Of a DNA stretch of 64,000 nt, positions 35,448 through 45,481 are shown piece by piece; position 1 is the first letter of the stretch; the number at the start of each line of letters is the position of its first letter. Under the pieces are notes generated by a model. That model was not told the origin of the DNA, searched no databases, and was given only the letters and a program-made list of their open reading frames with translations. Source of the DNA: Clostridia bacterium. GTDB taxonomy: Bacteria > Bacillota > Clostridia > Oscillospirales > CAG-272. Position numbers and translations under genes: made by a program. The DNA lies in the NCBI GenBank assembly GCA_017411605.1, contig JAFQPR010000103.1, forward strand, positions 1-64,000, written 5' to 3'.

Positions 35448-36890
35448 ATGACAGTTACAAGATTTGCGCCCAGCCCCACAGGCTATATGCATATAGGTAA
35501 TCTCAGAACAGCGCTCTACTCATACCTCATCTCTAAGCACGATGACGGTAAATTCATCTTAAGAATCGAGGATACCGATCGCGAGCGTCTTGTTGAAGGT
35601 GCTACCGATATTATTAAATCTACTCTGGCAATTACCGGTCTTGGATATGACGAGGGTCCGGACGTTGGCGGTGATCACGGTCCTTACGTTCAGAGCGAGC
35701 GTAAGCCTATCTATATGGAATATGCCAAGAAGCTTGTTGACGCAGGACATGCTTACTATTGCTTCTGCACGAAGGAAAGACTTGAGGAGCTTCACAACGA
35801 GGATGCTCTCGGCGGATATGACAGACATTGCAGAAATCTTTCCAAGGAAGAGATTGAAAAGAATCTCAACGCAGGCGTACCTTACGTTATCAGACAAAAA
35901 ATGCCTCTTGATGGCGTGACAACTTACTACGATTCTGTATTCGGTGAGATTTCAATGAACAATTCCGAGCTTCAGGATCAAATCCTTATGAAAGCAGACG
36001 GTTATCCTACTTATAACTTTGCTCACGTAATCGACGACTACTTGATGGGTGTTACTCACGTTGTAAGAGGTTCGGAGTATCTTACGTCAACCCCTAAATA
36101 CGTGCTCCTTTACGATGCCTTCGGTTGGGAACGCCCGAACTATGTTCATCTTCCCCTTCTTATGGGTAAAAACGCAGACGGTACAGTGTCCAAGCTTTCA
36201 AAGCGTCACGGCGCTGTTTCATTCCAAGATCTCATCGATGACGGATATCTCCCCGAGGCTATCGTTAACTATATCGCGCTTCTCGGCTGGTGCCCCAAAA
36301 ATTCCGAGAGCGAATTCTTTACTCTGGATGAGCTTAAAGCAGTATTCACGATTGACGGAGTTTCTAAATCTCCCGCGGTTTTCGACTTTGAAAAGCTCCT
36401 TTGGTTCAACGGTGAGTATATCCACAAGCTTGATGATGAAGAGTTTAAAATGCTTTCCGCAAGATTTATAAAAACCGAGATTCCCGCAAACATCAACAGA
36501 AACAAGATGCTTGAGCTTCTTAAAACACGAATTTCAAAGTTCACCGAGCTTGATGAAAAAATGGAATTCTTTATCACTCTTCCCGAATACGATACCGAAT
36601 TATTCTACAATAAAAAGAACAAGATCGCAGACCTTGAGGTAGTCAAAACCGTCCTCGAAGCTGCCAAGGAAACTCTCTGCTCTGTAAATTCGTTTGACAA
36701 CGACAGTTTATTTGCTGCGCTTATGCCCCTTTCCGAAAAACTCGGTCTTAAGACAGGTGCTATTATGTGGTGCATCCGAATCGCCGTTTCCGGAATGGCT
36801 GCTACTCCCGGAGGAGCTACGGAAATTATGGAAGTTATCGGCAAGGAAGAATCTCTTGCGAGAATTGATAAGGCGTTGGCAAAGCTTTAA
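35448..36890 (+). CDS. gltX: Glutamyl-tRNA synthetase
   Basis: A 480-residue class I synthetase that charges tRNA-Glu. The HIGH-type motif is in APSPTGYMHIGNLRTAL, and the KMSKS-type loop is KLSKRHGA. An all-helical anticodon-binding domain makes up the C-terminal third. Length and motifs are those of bacterial GluRS. GAGGT precedes the ATG. With glnS also in the window, the tRNA-Gln mis-charging route may not be required. It is the first gene of a six-gene plus-strand unit ending at the terminator at 42803-42840. Confidence 0.97.
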   Translation: MTVTRFAPSPTGYMHIGNLRTALYSYLISKHDDGKFILRIEDTDRERLVEGATDIIKSTLAITGLGYDEGPDVGGDHGPYVQSERKPIYMEYAKKLVDAGHAYYCFCTKERLEELHNEDALGGYDRHCRNLSKEEIEKNLNAGVPYVIRQKMPLDGVTTYYDSVFGEISMNNSELQDQILMKADGYPTYNFAHVIDDYLMGVTHVVRGSEYLTSTPKYVLLYDAFGWERPNYVHLPLLMGKNADGTVSKLSKRHGAVSFQDLIDDGYLPEAIVNYIALLGWCPKNSESEFFTLDELKAVFTIDGVSKSPAVFDFEKLLWFNGEYIHKLDDEEFKMLSARFIKTEIPANINRNKMLELLKTRISKFTELDEKMEFFITLPEYDTELFYNKKNKIADLEVVKTVLEAAKETLCSVNSFDNDSLFAALMPLSEKLGLKTGAIMWCIRIAVSGMAATPGGATEIMEVIGKEESLARIDKALAKL

Positions 36891-36929
36891 TTATTATTAT
36901 TATTTTTAAATGCTCTATGAGGTAAAAAG

Positions 36930-37787
36930 ATGGCATTTGATATTTCCGATAAAATCAGAGATTATTTCCCTACTTTTTCAAAGGGACAAAAGAAGATTGC
37001 TGCTGCCATAATCAGTGATTACGACAAGGTTGCTTATATGACTGCGTCTAAGCTCGGCCGCTTCGTCGGCGTCTCGGAATCGACGGTAGTAAGATTTGCA
37101 ACCGAACTTGGTTATATCGGTTATGCAGATTTTCAAAAGGCAGTTCAGGAGCTTGTCAGAGCTAAATTGACGCCTAATCAAAGAATTGAAATTACTAAGC
37201 AAAGAATGTCTCGCGGAAATATCCTCGAGAACGTAGCGGATGCTGATATAGCAAAGATACGAACAACTTTCGATAAGCTTGATAAGGAAGCTTTCTACAA
37301 CTCTATAGATGCTATTCTTTCTGCTAAAAGAATATACGTTATGGGCGCGAGAAGTTCCGAGTCATTGGCTATGATATTAAAATACAACCTTTCGCTCATA
37401 TTTGATAATATTACCCTCGTTGCTCCAAAATCTACCGCGGAAGTCTTTGAACAAATGTTTTCTATCGGAGAGAATGATCTTTTGATAGCATTCTCCTTCC
37501 CCCGCTATTCATCAAAAATGGTTAATGCTGTAAAATTTGCTAAACAGAACAAGGCGAAGGTAATAGTATTTACAGACTCGTATCATTCTCCTCTCGCAGA
37601 GCATGCTACATATCTTTTGACAGCGCAAAGCGATATGGCTTCGTTTATGGATTCACTTGTTGCGCCTATCAGTATAATTAACGCTATAATTGTTGAAATA
37701 ACAGCAAGACGCGAAGGACGTATTCGCGACAGGTTCGACAGACTTGAAAAAATCTGGGACGAATATCACGTATACACGAAAAAATGA
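36930..37787 (+). CDS. MurR/RpiR-family transcriptional regulator
   Basis: A 285-residue regulator: an N-terminal helix-turn-helix (about 1-77) with TASKLGRFVGVSESTVVRFATELGY, and a C-terminal SIS sugar-phosphate-binding domain with IYVMGARSSES. Such proteins usually sense a phosphosugar and control sugar or cell-wall recycling genes. Here no sugar genes are adjacent. It lies between gltX and a flavoprotein gene, whose start overlaps its stop by 4 nt (ATGA), so its target is probably elsewhere. TGAGG precedes the ATG. Confidence 0.92.
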   Translation: MAFDISDKIRDYFPTFSKGQKKIAAAIISDYDKVAYMTASKLGRFVGVSESTVVRFATELGYIGYADFQKAVQELVRAKLTPNQRIEITKQRMSRGNILENVADADIAKIRTTFDKLDKEAFYNSIDAILSAKRIYVMGARSSESLAMILKYNLSLIFDNITLVAPKSTAEVFEQMFSIGENDLLIAFSFPRYSSKMVNAVKFAKQNKAKVIVFTDSYHSPLAEHATYLLTAQSDMASFMDSLVAPISIINAIIVEITARREGRIRDRFDRLEKIWDEYHVYTKK

Positions 37788-39022
37788 TTGAAAACAATTT
37801 TAAAAGAATTGCAATTATAGGCGGCGGTCCTGCCGGTATGATGGCAGCCGGAACCGCTCGGAACATGGGTGCTTCTGTTACAATATTCGAACAAACCGAC
37901 AGGCTAGGTAAAAAGCTTGCTATCACAGGAAAAGGCAGATGCAACGTTACAAACAATTGCTCTATCAACGATTTTCTTGAGAACGTTACGAAAAATCCAC
38001 GATTCCTTTATACCGCTTTATACGCCTTTTCTCCCGAACGAACGATTGAGTTTTTTGAAGAGCTTGGCGTTGAACTCAAAACCGAACGCGGTAACCGAGT
38101 ATTCCCCGCGGACGACAAAGCAAAGACCATTGTTGATGCAATGAAGCGTTATGCTTCAAACGCCAACGTAATATACGAAAAGGTTACCTCAATATCCAAA
38201 AACGCTGACGGAAGCTTTACCGTAATCGCAGATGATGCATACAGTTTTGATGCGGTTATAATCGCTACGGGTGGAAAGTCCTATCCAAAAACAGGCTCCG
38301 ACGGATCGGGATACCGACTCGCTATGAAGCTTGGTCATTCCGTGACGGAATTAAAACCATCGCTTATTCCTATTGAATCCAAGGATAAGATCTGCGCAAA
38401 AATGATGGGCTTATCACTCAAAAACGTAGCAATCAAGGTTTTGGATGCTTCTAATAAAGTTGTCTATACCGATTTCGGAGAGATGATGTTCACGCACTTT
38501 GGTGTTACAGGTCCTATGATTCTTTCCGCTTCGGCAAGAATAAAGGATACGGACATTTCATCATTAACGTTATCAATTGACTTGAAACCCGCTCTTGATG
38601 AAAAAATGTTGGATGCAAGAATTCTTTCCGATTTCAAGGAAAACGCAAACCGCGATTTTGCAAATTCTCTTTCCGCGCTTCTTCCTTCTAAAATGATCGA
38701 GCCGTTCATTGAGCGGACCGGCATCCCACCGCACAAAAAAATCAATTCCATAACGAAAGAAGAACGTCACATAATTCTATCCACATTAAAGGATTTCAGA
38801 ATTAAGCTCTCTGCATTGCGCCCAATTGACGAGGCAATAATAACGTCGGGCGGAATTGAGGTCAAAGAGATCAATCCAAAGACAATGGAGTCGAAGATCA
38901 TCCCCGGTCTTTTCTTTGCAGGAGAGATTATTGACGTAGATGCTTATACAGGTGGATTTAATTTGCAAATTGCCTACTCAACCGGATATATCGCAGGAAA
39001 ATGCGCGGCAGAAAGTTGGTAA
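37784..39022 (+). CDS. NAD(P)/FAD-dependent oxidoreductase, HI0933/YhiN (BaiN-like) family
   Basis: A 412-residue flavoprotein with the FAD motif AIIGGGPAGMMAAG at residues 10-23, the conserved LGKKLAITGKGRCNVTN block, and the C-terminal PGLFFAGEIIDVDAYTGGFNLQ. This is the HI0933 family, whose clostridial member BaiN has been linked to bile-acid 7-dehydroxylation. For most members, including this one, the substrate is unknown. The start overlaps the RpiR gene by 4 nt. It is followed by the cmk-plsC fusion after 11 nt. Confidence 0.9.
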   Translation: MIENNFKRIAIIGGGPAGMMAAGTARNMGASVTIFEQTDRLGKKLAITGKGRCNVTNNCSINDFLENVTKNPRFLYTALYAFSPERTIEFFEELGVELKTERGNRVFPADDKAKTIVDAMKRYASNANVIYEKVTSISKNADGSFTVIADDAYSFDAVIIATGGKSYPKTGSDGSGYRLAMKLGHSVTELKPSLIPIESKDKICAKMMGLSLKNVAIKVLDASNKVVYTDFGEMMFTHFGVTGPMILSASARIKDTDISSLTLSIDLKPALDEKMLDARILSDFKENANRDFANSLSALLPSKMIEPFIERTGIPPHKKINSITKEERHIILSTLKDFRIKLSALRPIDEAIITSGGIEVKEINPKTMESKIIPGLFFAGEIIDVDAYTGGFNLQIAYSTGYIAGKCAAESW

Positions 39023-39033
39023 AGGAGATTAAT

Positions 39034-40347
39034 ATGATTAGAATAGCAATTGACGGCCCCGGCGGTGCGGGCAAATCCAGCCTTGCTAAAGCGGTCGCTA
39101 AAAGGCTTGGAATTATATATGTCGATACGGGCGCGCTTTACCGTACAATCGGCGTTTATATGCTCGGCAAGGGCATTAACCCTTCCGATGAAGAAAAAGT
39201 AAGCGCAAATTTACCCGATCTTAAGCTTGAGTTAAAATTTATCGACGGTAACCAAGTAATCCTTTTAAACGGTAAAGCTGTCGGCGACGAGATAAGAACG
39301 CCCGAGGCTTCCATGGCAGCTTCCGCTGTCAGCGCGCTCGGATCGGTCAGAGAGTTTCTTCTTATGACACAAAGAAACATTGCCGAGAACAACAGTGTTA
39401 TAATGGACGGACGCGATATCGGCACTGTCATTCTCCCCTATGCCGAGGTTAAGATATTCCTGACAGCAAGTCCCGAAGCAAGAGCAAAAAGACGCTTTGC
39501 TGAGCTTACCGCGAAAGGTATCGAAACAACTTACGAAAAAGTTTATACCGAAATGGTGGAGCGTGACAAAAACGATTCCACAAGAGCTCTCGCTCCTTGC
39601 GTCCCGGCAGACGACGCCGTACTGCTTGACAACTCCGAGCTTACCGCCGAAGGAACAACAGATGCGGTTTTAAAAATCGTTAACAAGGAAATCAAGCAGA
39701 GAAAGAAAAAGTTCAATCCTTTTTACAGAGTTTGCAGAATTCTTATAACGGTATTCATGCGTTTAACTATGATAATTAAGGTGACCGGGAAAGAAAATAT
39801 TCCTGCCGAAGGCGGCGTAGTTCTCTGCTCCAATCATATAGGAATTCGTGACGTATTCCTTATTGGAATAACCTATCCCAGGCAACTCTTTTTCCTCTCA
39901 AAAAAAGAATGGTTCAAAATTCCCGTTATGAGCTCTGTTATGAGAGCTTGGGGAGCAATACCGCTTGACAGAGGCGGAAAGGACGTCGGCGCTTTAAAAA
40001 ATGCCGTTGTTGTCGCTAAAAAAGGAAAAACATTGGCGCTCTTCCCACAGGGCACAAGAAAACCCGGAATCAATCCGAAGGATACTCAGGTCAAAAGCGG
40101 CGCAGGCATGATAGCGTATCATTCGCATGCCGATATGCTGCCCGTTTGTATCAAAACAGACGGTGTCAAATACCGTTTTATGCGCAAGATCGAGGTCATT
40201 TACGGCAAGCCGATAAAGTACTCTGAGCTTGGATTTGAGAGAGGCAGTGTCGGTGAATTTAAGGATGCAACAAGCAAAGTATTCGATGAAATCTGTGAGC
40301 TTGGCGGATATAGTTCGCTTCCTTCCGACGAAGGTGAGCAAAGCTGA
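39034..40347 (+). CDS. cmk: Fusion of cytidylate kinase and 1-acylglycerol-3-phosphate acyltransferase
   Basis: A 437-residue two-domain protein. Residues 1 to about 215 are cytidylate kinase: P-loop IDGPGGAGKSS, YVDTGALYRT and MDGRDIGTVI. Residues of about 230-430 are a PlsC acyltransferase: SNHIGIRD (NHx4D catalytic motif) and LFPQGTRKPG (FPEGTR variant with Gln). The first makes CDP from CMP, the second makes phosphatidic acid, so CDP supply and phospholipid synthesis are physically joined. In most Clostridia cmk and plsC are separate neighbours before ispH-S1. I see no stop or frameshift between the domains. The ATG at 39034 has AAAGGAG seven bases upstream. Confidence 0.93.
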   Translation: MIRIAIDGPGGAGKSSLAKAVAKRLGIIYVDTGALYRTIGVYMLGKGINPSDEEKVSANLPDLKLELKFIDGNQVILLNGKAVGDEIRTPEASMAASAVSALGSVREFLLMTQRNIAENNSVIMDGRDIGTVILPYAEVKIFLTASPEARAKRRFAELTAKGIETTYEKVYTEMVERDKNDSTRALAPCVPADDAVLLDNSELTAEGTTDAVLKIVNKEIKQRKKKFNPFYRVCRILITVFMRLTMIIKVTGKENIPAEGGVVLCSNHIGIRDVFLIGITYPRQLFFLSKKEWFKIPVMSSVMRAWGAIPLDRGGKDVGALKNAVVVAKKGKTLALFPQGTRKPGINPKDTQVKSGAGMIAYHSHADMLPVCIKTDGVKYRFMRKIEVIYGKPIKYSELGFERGSVGEFKDATSKVFDEICELGGYSSLPSDEGEQS

Positions 40348-42413
40348 TGATCATTCTGTCAAAAAACGCCGGATTTTGTCCCGGTGTTAAAAGAGCTGAT
40401 CTGACAGTAAGAGAGCTTATCAAGAATCGAACCGACAACGACGCAATCTATACTCTCGGCGAGCTTATACACAACGGAATTTATACCGCGGAGCTTTCTT
40501 CCATGGGTGTTCGTACCGTAAGCTTTGAAGAGGTCGAAAAATGCATAATCGCTCAGCCCGAAGTAAAGCATACTTTGGTTATCCGAACACACGGTATTTC
40601 CAAGGAGCAGCACGAGCATCTTGATTTCCTCAGCAAAAAATACGGCAATTTTAAAATTGTTGATATGACCTGTCCTTCCGTAAAAAAAATCCATCGTATT
40701 GCCGAAGAAAATACTTCGGACAATACTTGTTTTATTCTCTTTTGCAACCCAAATCACCCCGAGGCAATCGGTATTATGAGCTACGCAAAAGGAGAAAAGC
40801 ATGCGATTTCCTCCCCCGAGGAGCTTGAAAACATTGATTTTACGGAAAAAATCCCTATTTTATGTTCCCAAACTACAGAAAATTTGGAACTTTTTGCAAA
40901 AATTAAAAAAAATTTAAAAAAACTATGTACAAATGCAATTTTTTTTGATACAATATGTAGTGTCACTGAAAATCGTCAGAATGAAGCAATAACAATTGCA
41001 AAAAACTCCGACGCGATGATAGTCATAGGCGGAAAGGAAAGTTCGAATACGCGTAAGCTCTACGAGCTATGCTCAAAAGAATGTTCCAGGACGGTATGGA
41101 TTGAATCTGCGAAGGACTTGTTAGCTGATTTTCCTGACCCCGCAAAATGCGTAGGAATAACCGCAGGCGCTTCCACACCTGACGGTATAATAACGGAGGT
41201 TAAAAAGAAAGTTATGGAAAACAAAGAACTGGACTTCGAGGCACTTCTCGAAGACACACTCAAAACTTTACATACAGGAGATACAGTTAACGGTATAGTT
41301 TGCACTATCGGCGATAACGAGATCAAGCTTGATCTTGGCGTTAAAGTTACCGGTGTTCTTACCAAAGAACAGATTACCGATGACCCTACAGCAAATCTCC
41401 ATGATATGTTCAAGGTTGGAGATGAGGTTGCCGTATTCGTTATCAGAGTTGACGATAAGGCGGGCCTTGCTACCGTATCCAAGAAGAGAGTTGACGCTGA
41501 TAATAGCTGGGTAGTTCTTAAGGACGCTCACGATAACGGCGATATTCTTGAGGGTAAGGTTGTATCTGCAAACAAGGGCGGTGTTATCGTATCCGCACTT
41601 AACAACTCTATTTTCGTTCCCGCATCTCAGACCGGTGTTGCAAAGGGTGGAGATTTATCCGTTCTCGTCGGAACAACTCAGAAGGTAAAGATCATCGAGT
41701 TTGATACCTCAAAGAAAAAGGCGCTTGGTTCTATCAAGGTAGTTCTCAATGCCGAAAAGCAGGCTCGTGAAGATGCTATCTGGGCTACTCTTGAGGTTGG
41801 TAAGCACTACACAGGTACTGTTAAGAATCTCACAACCTACGGCGCATTCGTTGATATCGGCGGCGTTGACGGTATGGTTCACAACTCCGAGCTTTCCTGG
41901 AGAAAGATAAAGCATCCTTCTCAGGTCGTTTCAGTTGGTCAAGAGATCGAAGTATTCATCAAAGAGCTCGACGTTGAAAAGAGAAGAATTTCTCTCGGAT
42001 ACAAGACCGAAGAGATGGATGTTTGGTCTCAGTTCGTTAAGGCTCACGAGGTTGGTGATATTGTTCCCGCCAAGATAGTTTCTCTTACTCCCTTCGGTGC
42101 ATTTGCCGAAGTTAGCGAGGGCGTTGACGGTCTTATTCACATTTCCGCTATATCTACTCAGAGAATTGCTGCCCCCTCAGATGTTCTTAATATTGGTGAT
42201 GTTGTTGACGTTAAGATAATTAATATCGATAATGAAAATCGCAAGCTTTCCCTTTCTATTCGCGCTATCACCGAGGCCGCTGAAAAAGCTGCCGCAGCAG
42301 AAGCTCGCGCTGCCGAACTCGCTGCAAAGAAGGCTGAAGAAGAGGAAGAGGCTAAAAGACTTGAGGAAGAAAGAGCTGCTATGGCTCCCTACATTGTAGG
42401 TTCTATCGACTAA
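40347..42413 (+). CDS. ispH: Fusion of IspH (HMBPP reductase) and ribosomal protein S1
   Basis: A 688-residue fusion well known in Clostridia. Residues 1 to about 285 are IspH, the last enzyme of the MEP isoprenoid route, with the three 4Fe-4S cysteines C11 (GFCPGVKRA), C109 (MTCPSV) and C204 ([11 protein letters not shown]). From about 311 come four S1 RNA-binding repeats, then an Ala/Glu-rich tail. The S1 part helps ribosomes bind mRNA. The start shares one base with the cmk-plsC stop (TGATG), so translation is coupled. MEP-route partners ispD and ispF are at 60.8-62 kb. Confidence 0.96.
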   Translation: MIILSKNAGFCPGVKRADLTVRELIKNRTDNDAIYTLGELIHNGIYTAELSSMGVRTVSFEEVEKCIIAQPEVKHTLVIRTHGISKEQHEHLDFLSKKYGNFKIVDMTCPSVKKIHRIAEENTSDNTCFILFCNPNHPEAIGIMSYAKGEKHAISSPEELENIDFTEKIPILCSQTTENLELFAKIKKNLKKLCTNAIFFDTICSVTENRQNEAITIAKNSDAMIVIGGKESSNTRKLYELCSKECSRTVWIESAKDLLADFPDPAKCVGITAGASTPDGIITEVKKKVMENKELDFEALLEDTLKTLHTGDTVNGIVCTIGDNEIKLDLGVKVTGVLTKEQITDDPTANLHDMFKVGDEVAVFVIRVDDKAGLATVSKKRVDADNSWVVLKDAHDNGDILEGKVVSANKGGVIVSALNNSIFVPASQTGVAKGGDLSVLVGTTQKVKIIEFDTSKKKALGSIKVVLNAEKQAREDAIWATLEVGKHYTGTVKNLTTYGAFVDIGGVDGMVHNSELSWRKIKHPSQVVSVGQEIEVFIKELDVEKRRISLGYKTEEMDVWSQFVKAHEVGDIVPAKIVSLTPFGAFAEVSEGVDGLIHISAISTQRIAAPSDVLNIGDVVDVKIINIDNENRKLSLSIRAITEAAEKAAAAEARAAELAAKKAEEEEEAKRLEEERAAMAPYIVGSID

Positions 42414-42415
42414 TT

Positions 42416-42796
42416 ATGAAAATTGCTTTGATCGCTCACGATAAAAAGAAAAACGATATTATAGAGCTCGCAAAAAGATACAAAGACGTTCTTGCAGACC
42501 ACACTCTGTATGCAACGGGAACTACGGGAACACTTATTATGGGTGAGACCGGACTTCCCATTCACCGTATGAAAAGCGGCCCGCTTGGCGGAGATCAGCA
42601 AATCGGCGCTATGCTTGCAAATGGAGAGCTTAACTTAATCATATTCTTGCGTGATCCTCTTACGGCTCAACCTCATGAGCCTGACGTATCGGCTCTTTTA
42701 AGGCTTTGCGACGTTCAGAGTATTCCGCTTGCTACTAATGTAAGCAGTGCAATAATAATGCTCGAGGCAATAAAAAATAAAATTTATTTTAAATAA
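42416..42796 (+). CDS. mgsA: Methylglyoxal synthase
   Basis: A 126-residue MGS-fold enzyme that turns dihydroxyacetone phosphate into methylglyoxal and phosphate, a bypass relieving sugar-phosphate stress. [32 protein letters not shown] (with catalytic Asp) and [15 protein letters not shown] are the family blocks. The start is two bases beyond the ispH-S1 stop. It is the last gene of the gltX-to-mgsA unit. Methylglyoxal feeds to glyoxalase-type detoxification; the MBL-fold hydrolase at 3473 is a possible but unproven partner. Confidence 0.96.
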   Translation: MKIALIAHDKKKNDIIELAKRYKDVLADHTLYATGTTGTLIMGETGLPIHRMKSGPLGGDQQIGAMLANGELNLIIFLRDPLTAQPHEPDVSALLRLCDVQSIPLATNVSSAIIMLEAIKNKIYFK

Positions 42797-42802
42797 ATAA
42801 TT

Positions 42803-42846
42803 AAGGAAGAATGTTGGTTTTGAATCCTTCATTCTTCCTTTTTATT
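42803..42846. terminator. Bidirectional terminator after mgsA
   Basis: An 11-bp perfect stem, AAGGAAGAATG (42803-42813) with CATTCTTCCTT (42830-42840), is followed by a T-rich run. It lies between mgsA (+) and the convergent esterase gene (-). Confidence 0.85.
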
Positions 42847-42849
42847 TTT

Positions 42850-43500
42850 TTAATTGTTATTTATTCTGTTCGATGCGATCAGCCATTCAATAAGCTTTGT
42901 ATCCTCATAGGCAGATTCCCATGAATTATGCCCTACACCATGAAAAACCGTTAATTTAACGTTTCCGCCATAAGACTTTAATTTATCGCACATTTCATAA
43001 GAATTACTTATTGGCACAACGTTATCTGCATCACCGTGAAACGCCCAAACGGGCGTTTTGCCAATTTGATGCGATAGCCAGGATATTCCGCCTCCGCAGA
43101 TTGGAGCGAGAGCCGAGAAAAAACCGGGATAGGTCATTCCCATTTCCCACGTACCGAAACCGCCCATAGATAGCCCGGTAATCGATACTCGGTCTATATC
43201 AACGTTATATTCTTCTATTATATTATCTATGAGTTCTTTCAACTCTGCCGTTAACCGATTCCATATAAAGTTCTCAGGACATTGCGGAGCGATAACGATA
43301 GCATCTATTCTCTCCCCCGCTTCAATATATTTCGCTATACCGTGAACAGAAATTTTATCAAAATCATCTCCGCGCTCACCGGCGCCGTGAAGCATTACTA
43401 TTAGCGGAAGCTTTTCATTGTCGGAAAGCTTTGGTAAATGAATAAGATAATTAAACTTCTCTATTCTTTTATTTTCAAATTTGTATACTTTTCTTTCCAT
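42850..43500 (-). CDS. Alpha/beta-hydrolase (esterase-like)
   Basis: A 216-residue hydrolase with a complete catalytic triad: Ser in GLSMGGFG, Asp in HGDADNVVP and His in GVGHNSWE. The oxyanion region is MLHGAGERG. There is no signal peptide. The closest groups are small carboxylesterases and prolyl-oligopeptidase-type hydrolases. I chose the ATG at 43500, with GGAG upstream, rather than one 20 codons earlier inside the exporter gene. The gap to that gene is 10 nt, so the hydrolase probably belongs to the marR-ABC operon; its link to the exported compound is inference. Confidence 0.86.
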   Translation of the reverse strand: MERKVYKFENKRIEKFNYLIHLPKLSDNEKLPLIVMLHGAGERGDDFDKISVHGIAKYIEAGERIDAIVIAPQCPENFIWNRLTAELKELIDNIIEEYNVDIDRVSITGLSMGGFGTWEMGMTYPGFFSALAPICGGGISWLSHQIGKTPVWAFHGDADNVVPISNSYEMCDKLKSYGGNVKLTVFHGVGHNSWESAYEDTKLIEWLIASNRINNN

Positions 43501-43510
43501 TATTTTCTCC

Positions 43511-45481
43511 TTAGTCAAGTTCTTTAAGTCCCTTATGCAATTCAAAGTAACGTCCGCCAAGTGCTACGAGATCATCGTGAGTTCCTCTTTCTATAATCTC
43601 GCCCTTTTCAAGAACCATTATAGCATTTGAATTTCTTACGGTGGATAGTCTGTGAGCTATTACAAAGGTGGTACGGTTCTGCATAAGTCTGTCCATTCCT
43701 TCCTCTATATGGCGTTCTGTTCTCGTATCAACCGACGATGTAGCCTCGTCAAGCACGAGAATAGGCGCTTTTGAAAGTGCTGCCCTTGCAATATTCAAAA
43801 GCTGACGCTGCCCTTGAGAAAGGTTTGCTCCGTCGCCTTCAAGAACGGTATTATAACCGTTTTCAAGTCTTGTTATAAAGCTATGAGCACTTGCGGTTTT
43901 AGCAGCCTCAATAACTTCATCGTCAGTTGCATCTAGCCTTCCGTAACGAATATTCTCCATTACCGTTCCCGTGAACAAATGCGTATCCTGCAATACCATT
44001 GCAATATTCTGTCTTAAAAAATCTCGTTTATAGCTCTTTATATCCTTACCGTCTATCGTTATTTTACCCGAATTAATATCATAAAACCTATTCAACAGAT
44101 TTGTGATCGTGGTTTTTCCCGCGCCCGTCGAGCCAACGAAGGCTATCTTTTGACCGGGGTGAGCATAAAGAGAAATATTTTTAAGGACGGTCTTATCGGG
44201 TACGTACCCAAAGGTAACGTCTTCGAGAACAACATCTCCGACGATTTTATCCGTATGAGCATCAAGAGCATCAAGCGCCTCAGGATCACTATCCATTACG
44301 GCGAATACTCTTTCAGCGCCCGCAAGAGCCGCAAAAACAGCAGACATCTGATTGGATATTCTGTTTATTGGCATAGAAAAATGCCTTGCATAGTTTGCAA
44401 AAACGGTCAAAGAGCCTGGCGTTAGTCCCGACGTGAACATCAAAATACCGCCAAGACCTACGGTTATACCGTAGCTGATCTGACCTATATTTCCCATAAT
44501 AGGTCCCATAACGCCTCCCCAGAACTGCGCGTTAAACTGTTTATCGCGAAGATCCTCATTGAGCATTACAAATTCTTCAACGCACGTATCCTCGTGATTA
44601 AATACCTTTACTACCTTCTGACCGCTAACGGTTTCCTCTATATATCCGTTCACAGCGCCGATAGCAGCCTGCTGAGATACGTAATACTTTGAGGAAAGCT
44701 TTCCGATAATTGCTCCTCCTTTAATAAAGATCGGAACAAACACCACGGTAACAAGAGTAAGCCATACGTTAGTCGTCAGCATAAAAACAAAAGTACCGAG
44801 TATCGTAATGCTTCCCGAAACGACGGAAGTTAAAGAGTTATTCAGCATAACGTCGATATTATCGATATCATTTGTAAAACGGCTCATTATCTCACCTGTC
44901 GGGTGGGAATCAAAGTATTTAATCGGAAGAGCCTGAAGCTTGCAAAATAGGTCGTTTCTAATCTTTTCAACAGAGTTCTGCGATACGGATAACATCAATC
45001 TTGCCTCTATATAAGAGCACACAATTGATAGGATATAAATAAATGCAAGTATAGAAACAGCTATAACAACGTAGAAGCTTACAGCGGTAAATCTGTTTGC
45101 AAGAAGCTCCTTTACAAATCCTATCTCCGTTATTGCAACTATGACCTTATCAACCATTTTCTCCGCTGCGCTCATTTTTATTTCCGAACCCGGAAACAGC
45201 TCTACCGTTATTCTATCTATAATTGGAGCGATCATATAACCGCCAACAAGAGAGGTTATTGCCGTTACCAGCATACAAATAAAAACTAATGCAAGCTTTA
45301 ATTTATGCTGACCTACGTATGACAACAGTCTTTTGACTGTCTTTTTTAGCTCCTTCGGCTTTCCTTTCATTGAAGGATCGCGTCGCATAGGTCCTCTCGG
45401 ATTTATGGGAATTGCGCGTCTTGCGCCATGAGAGGAAGAGCTGTTATATCTTTTTCTGAGTTCATCAAGTGTTCTTGCCAT
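43511..45481 (-). CDS. Heterodimeric ABC exporter, half-transporter with canonical ATP site
   Basis: A 656-residue half-transporter: a polar 55-residue N-terminal extension, six membrane helices, then an ATPase domain with Walker A VGSTGAGKTT, signature LSQGQRQL and Walker B ILVLDEATSSVD containing the catalytic Glu. Its start codon shares one base with the stop of the partner gene. The pairing with a partner that lacks this Glu is the classic heterodimeric multidrug or lipid exporter design (BmrCD, TM287/288). The substrate is unknown. Confidence 0.93.
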   Translation of the reverse strand: MARTLDELRKRYNSSSSHGARRAIPINPRGPMRRDPSMKGKPKELKKTVKRLLSYVGQHKLKLALVFICMLVTAITSLVGGYMIAPIIDRITVELFPGSEIKMSAAEKMVDKVIVAITEIGFVKELLANRFTAVSFYVVIAVSILAFIYILSIVCSYIEARLMLSVSQNSVEKIRNDLFCKLQALPIKYFDSHPTGEIMSRFTNDIDNIDVMLNNSLTSVVSGSITILGTFVFMLTTNVWLTLVTVVFVPIFIKGGAIIGKLSSKYYVSQQAAIGAVNGYIEETVSGQKVVKVFNHEDTCVEEFVMLNEDLRDKQFNAQFWGGVMGPIMGNIGQISYGITVGLGGILMFTSGLTPGSLTVFANYARHFSMPINRISNQMSAVFAALAGAERVFAVMDSDPEALDALDAHTDKIVGDVVLEDVTFGYVPDKTVLKNISLYAHPGQKIAFVGSTGAGKTTITNLLNRFYDINSGKITIDGKDIKSYKRDFLRQNIAMVLQDTHLFTGTVMENIRYGRLDATDDEVIEAAKTASAHSFITRLENGYNTVLEGDGANLSQGQRQLLNIARAALSKAPILVLDEATSSVDTRTERHIEEGMDRLMQNRTTFVIAHRLSTVRNSNAIMVLEKGEIIERGTHDDLVALGGRYFELHKGLKELD

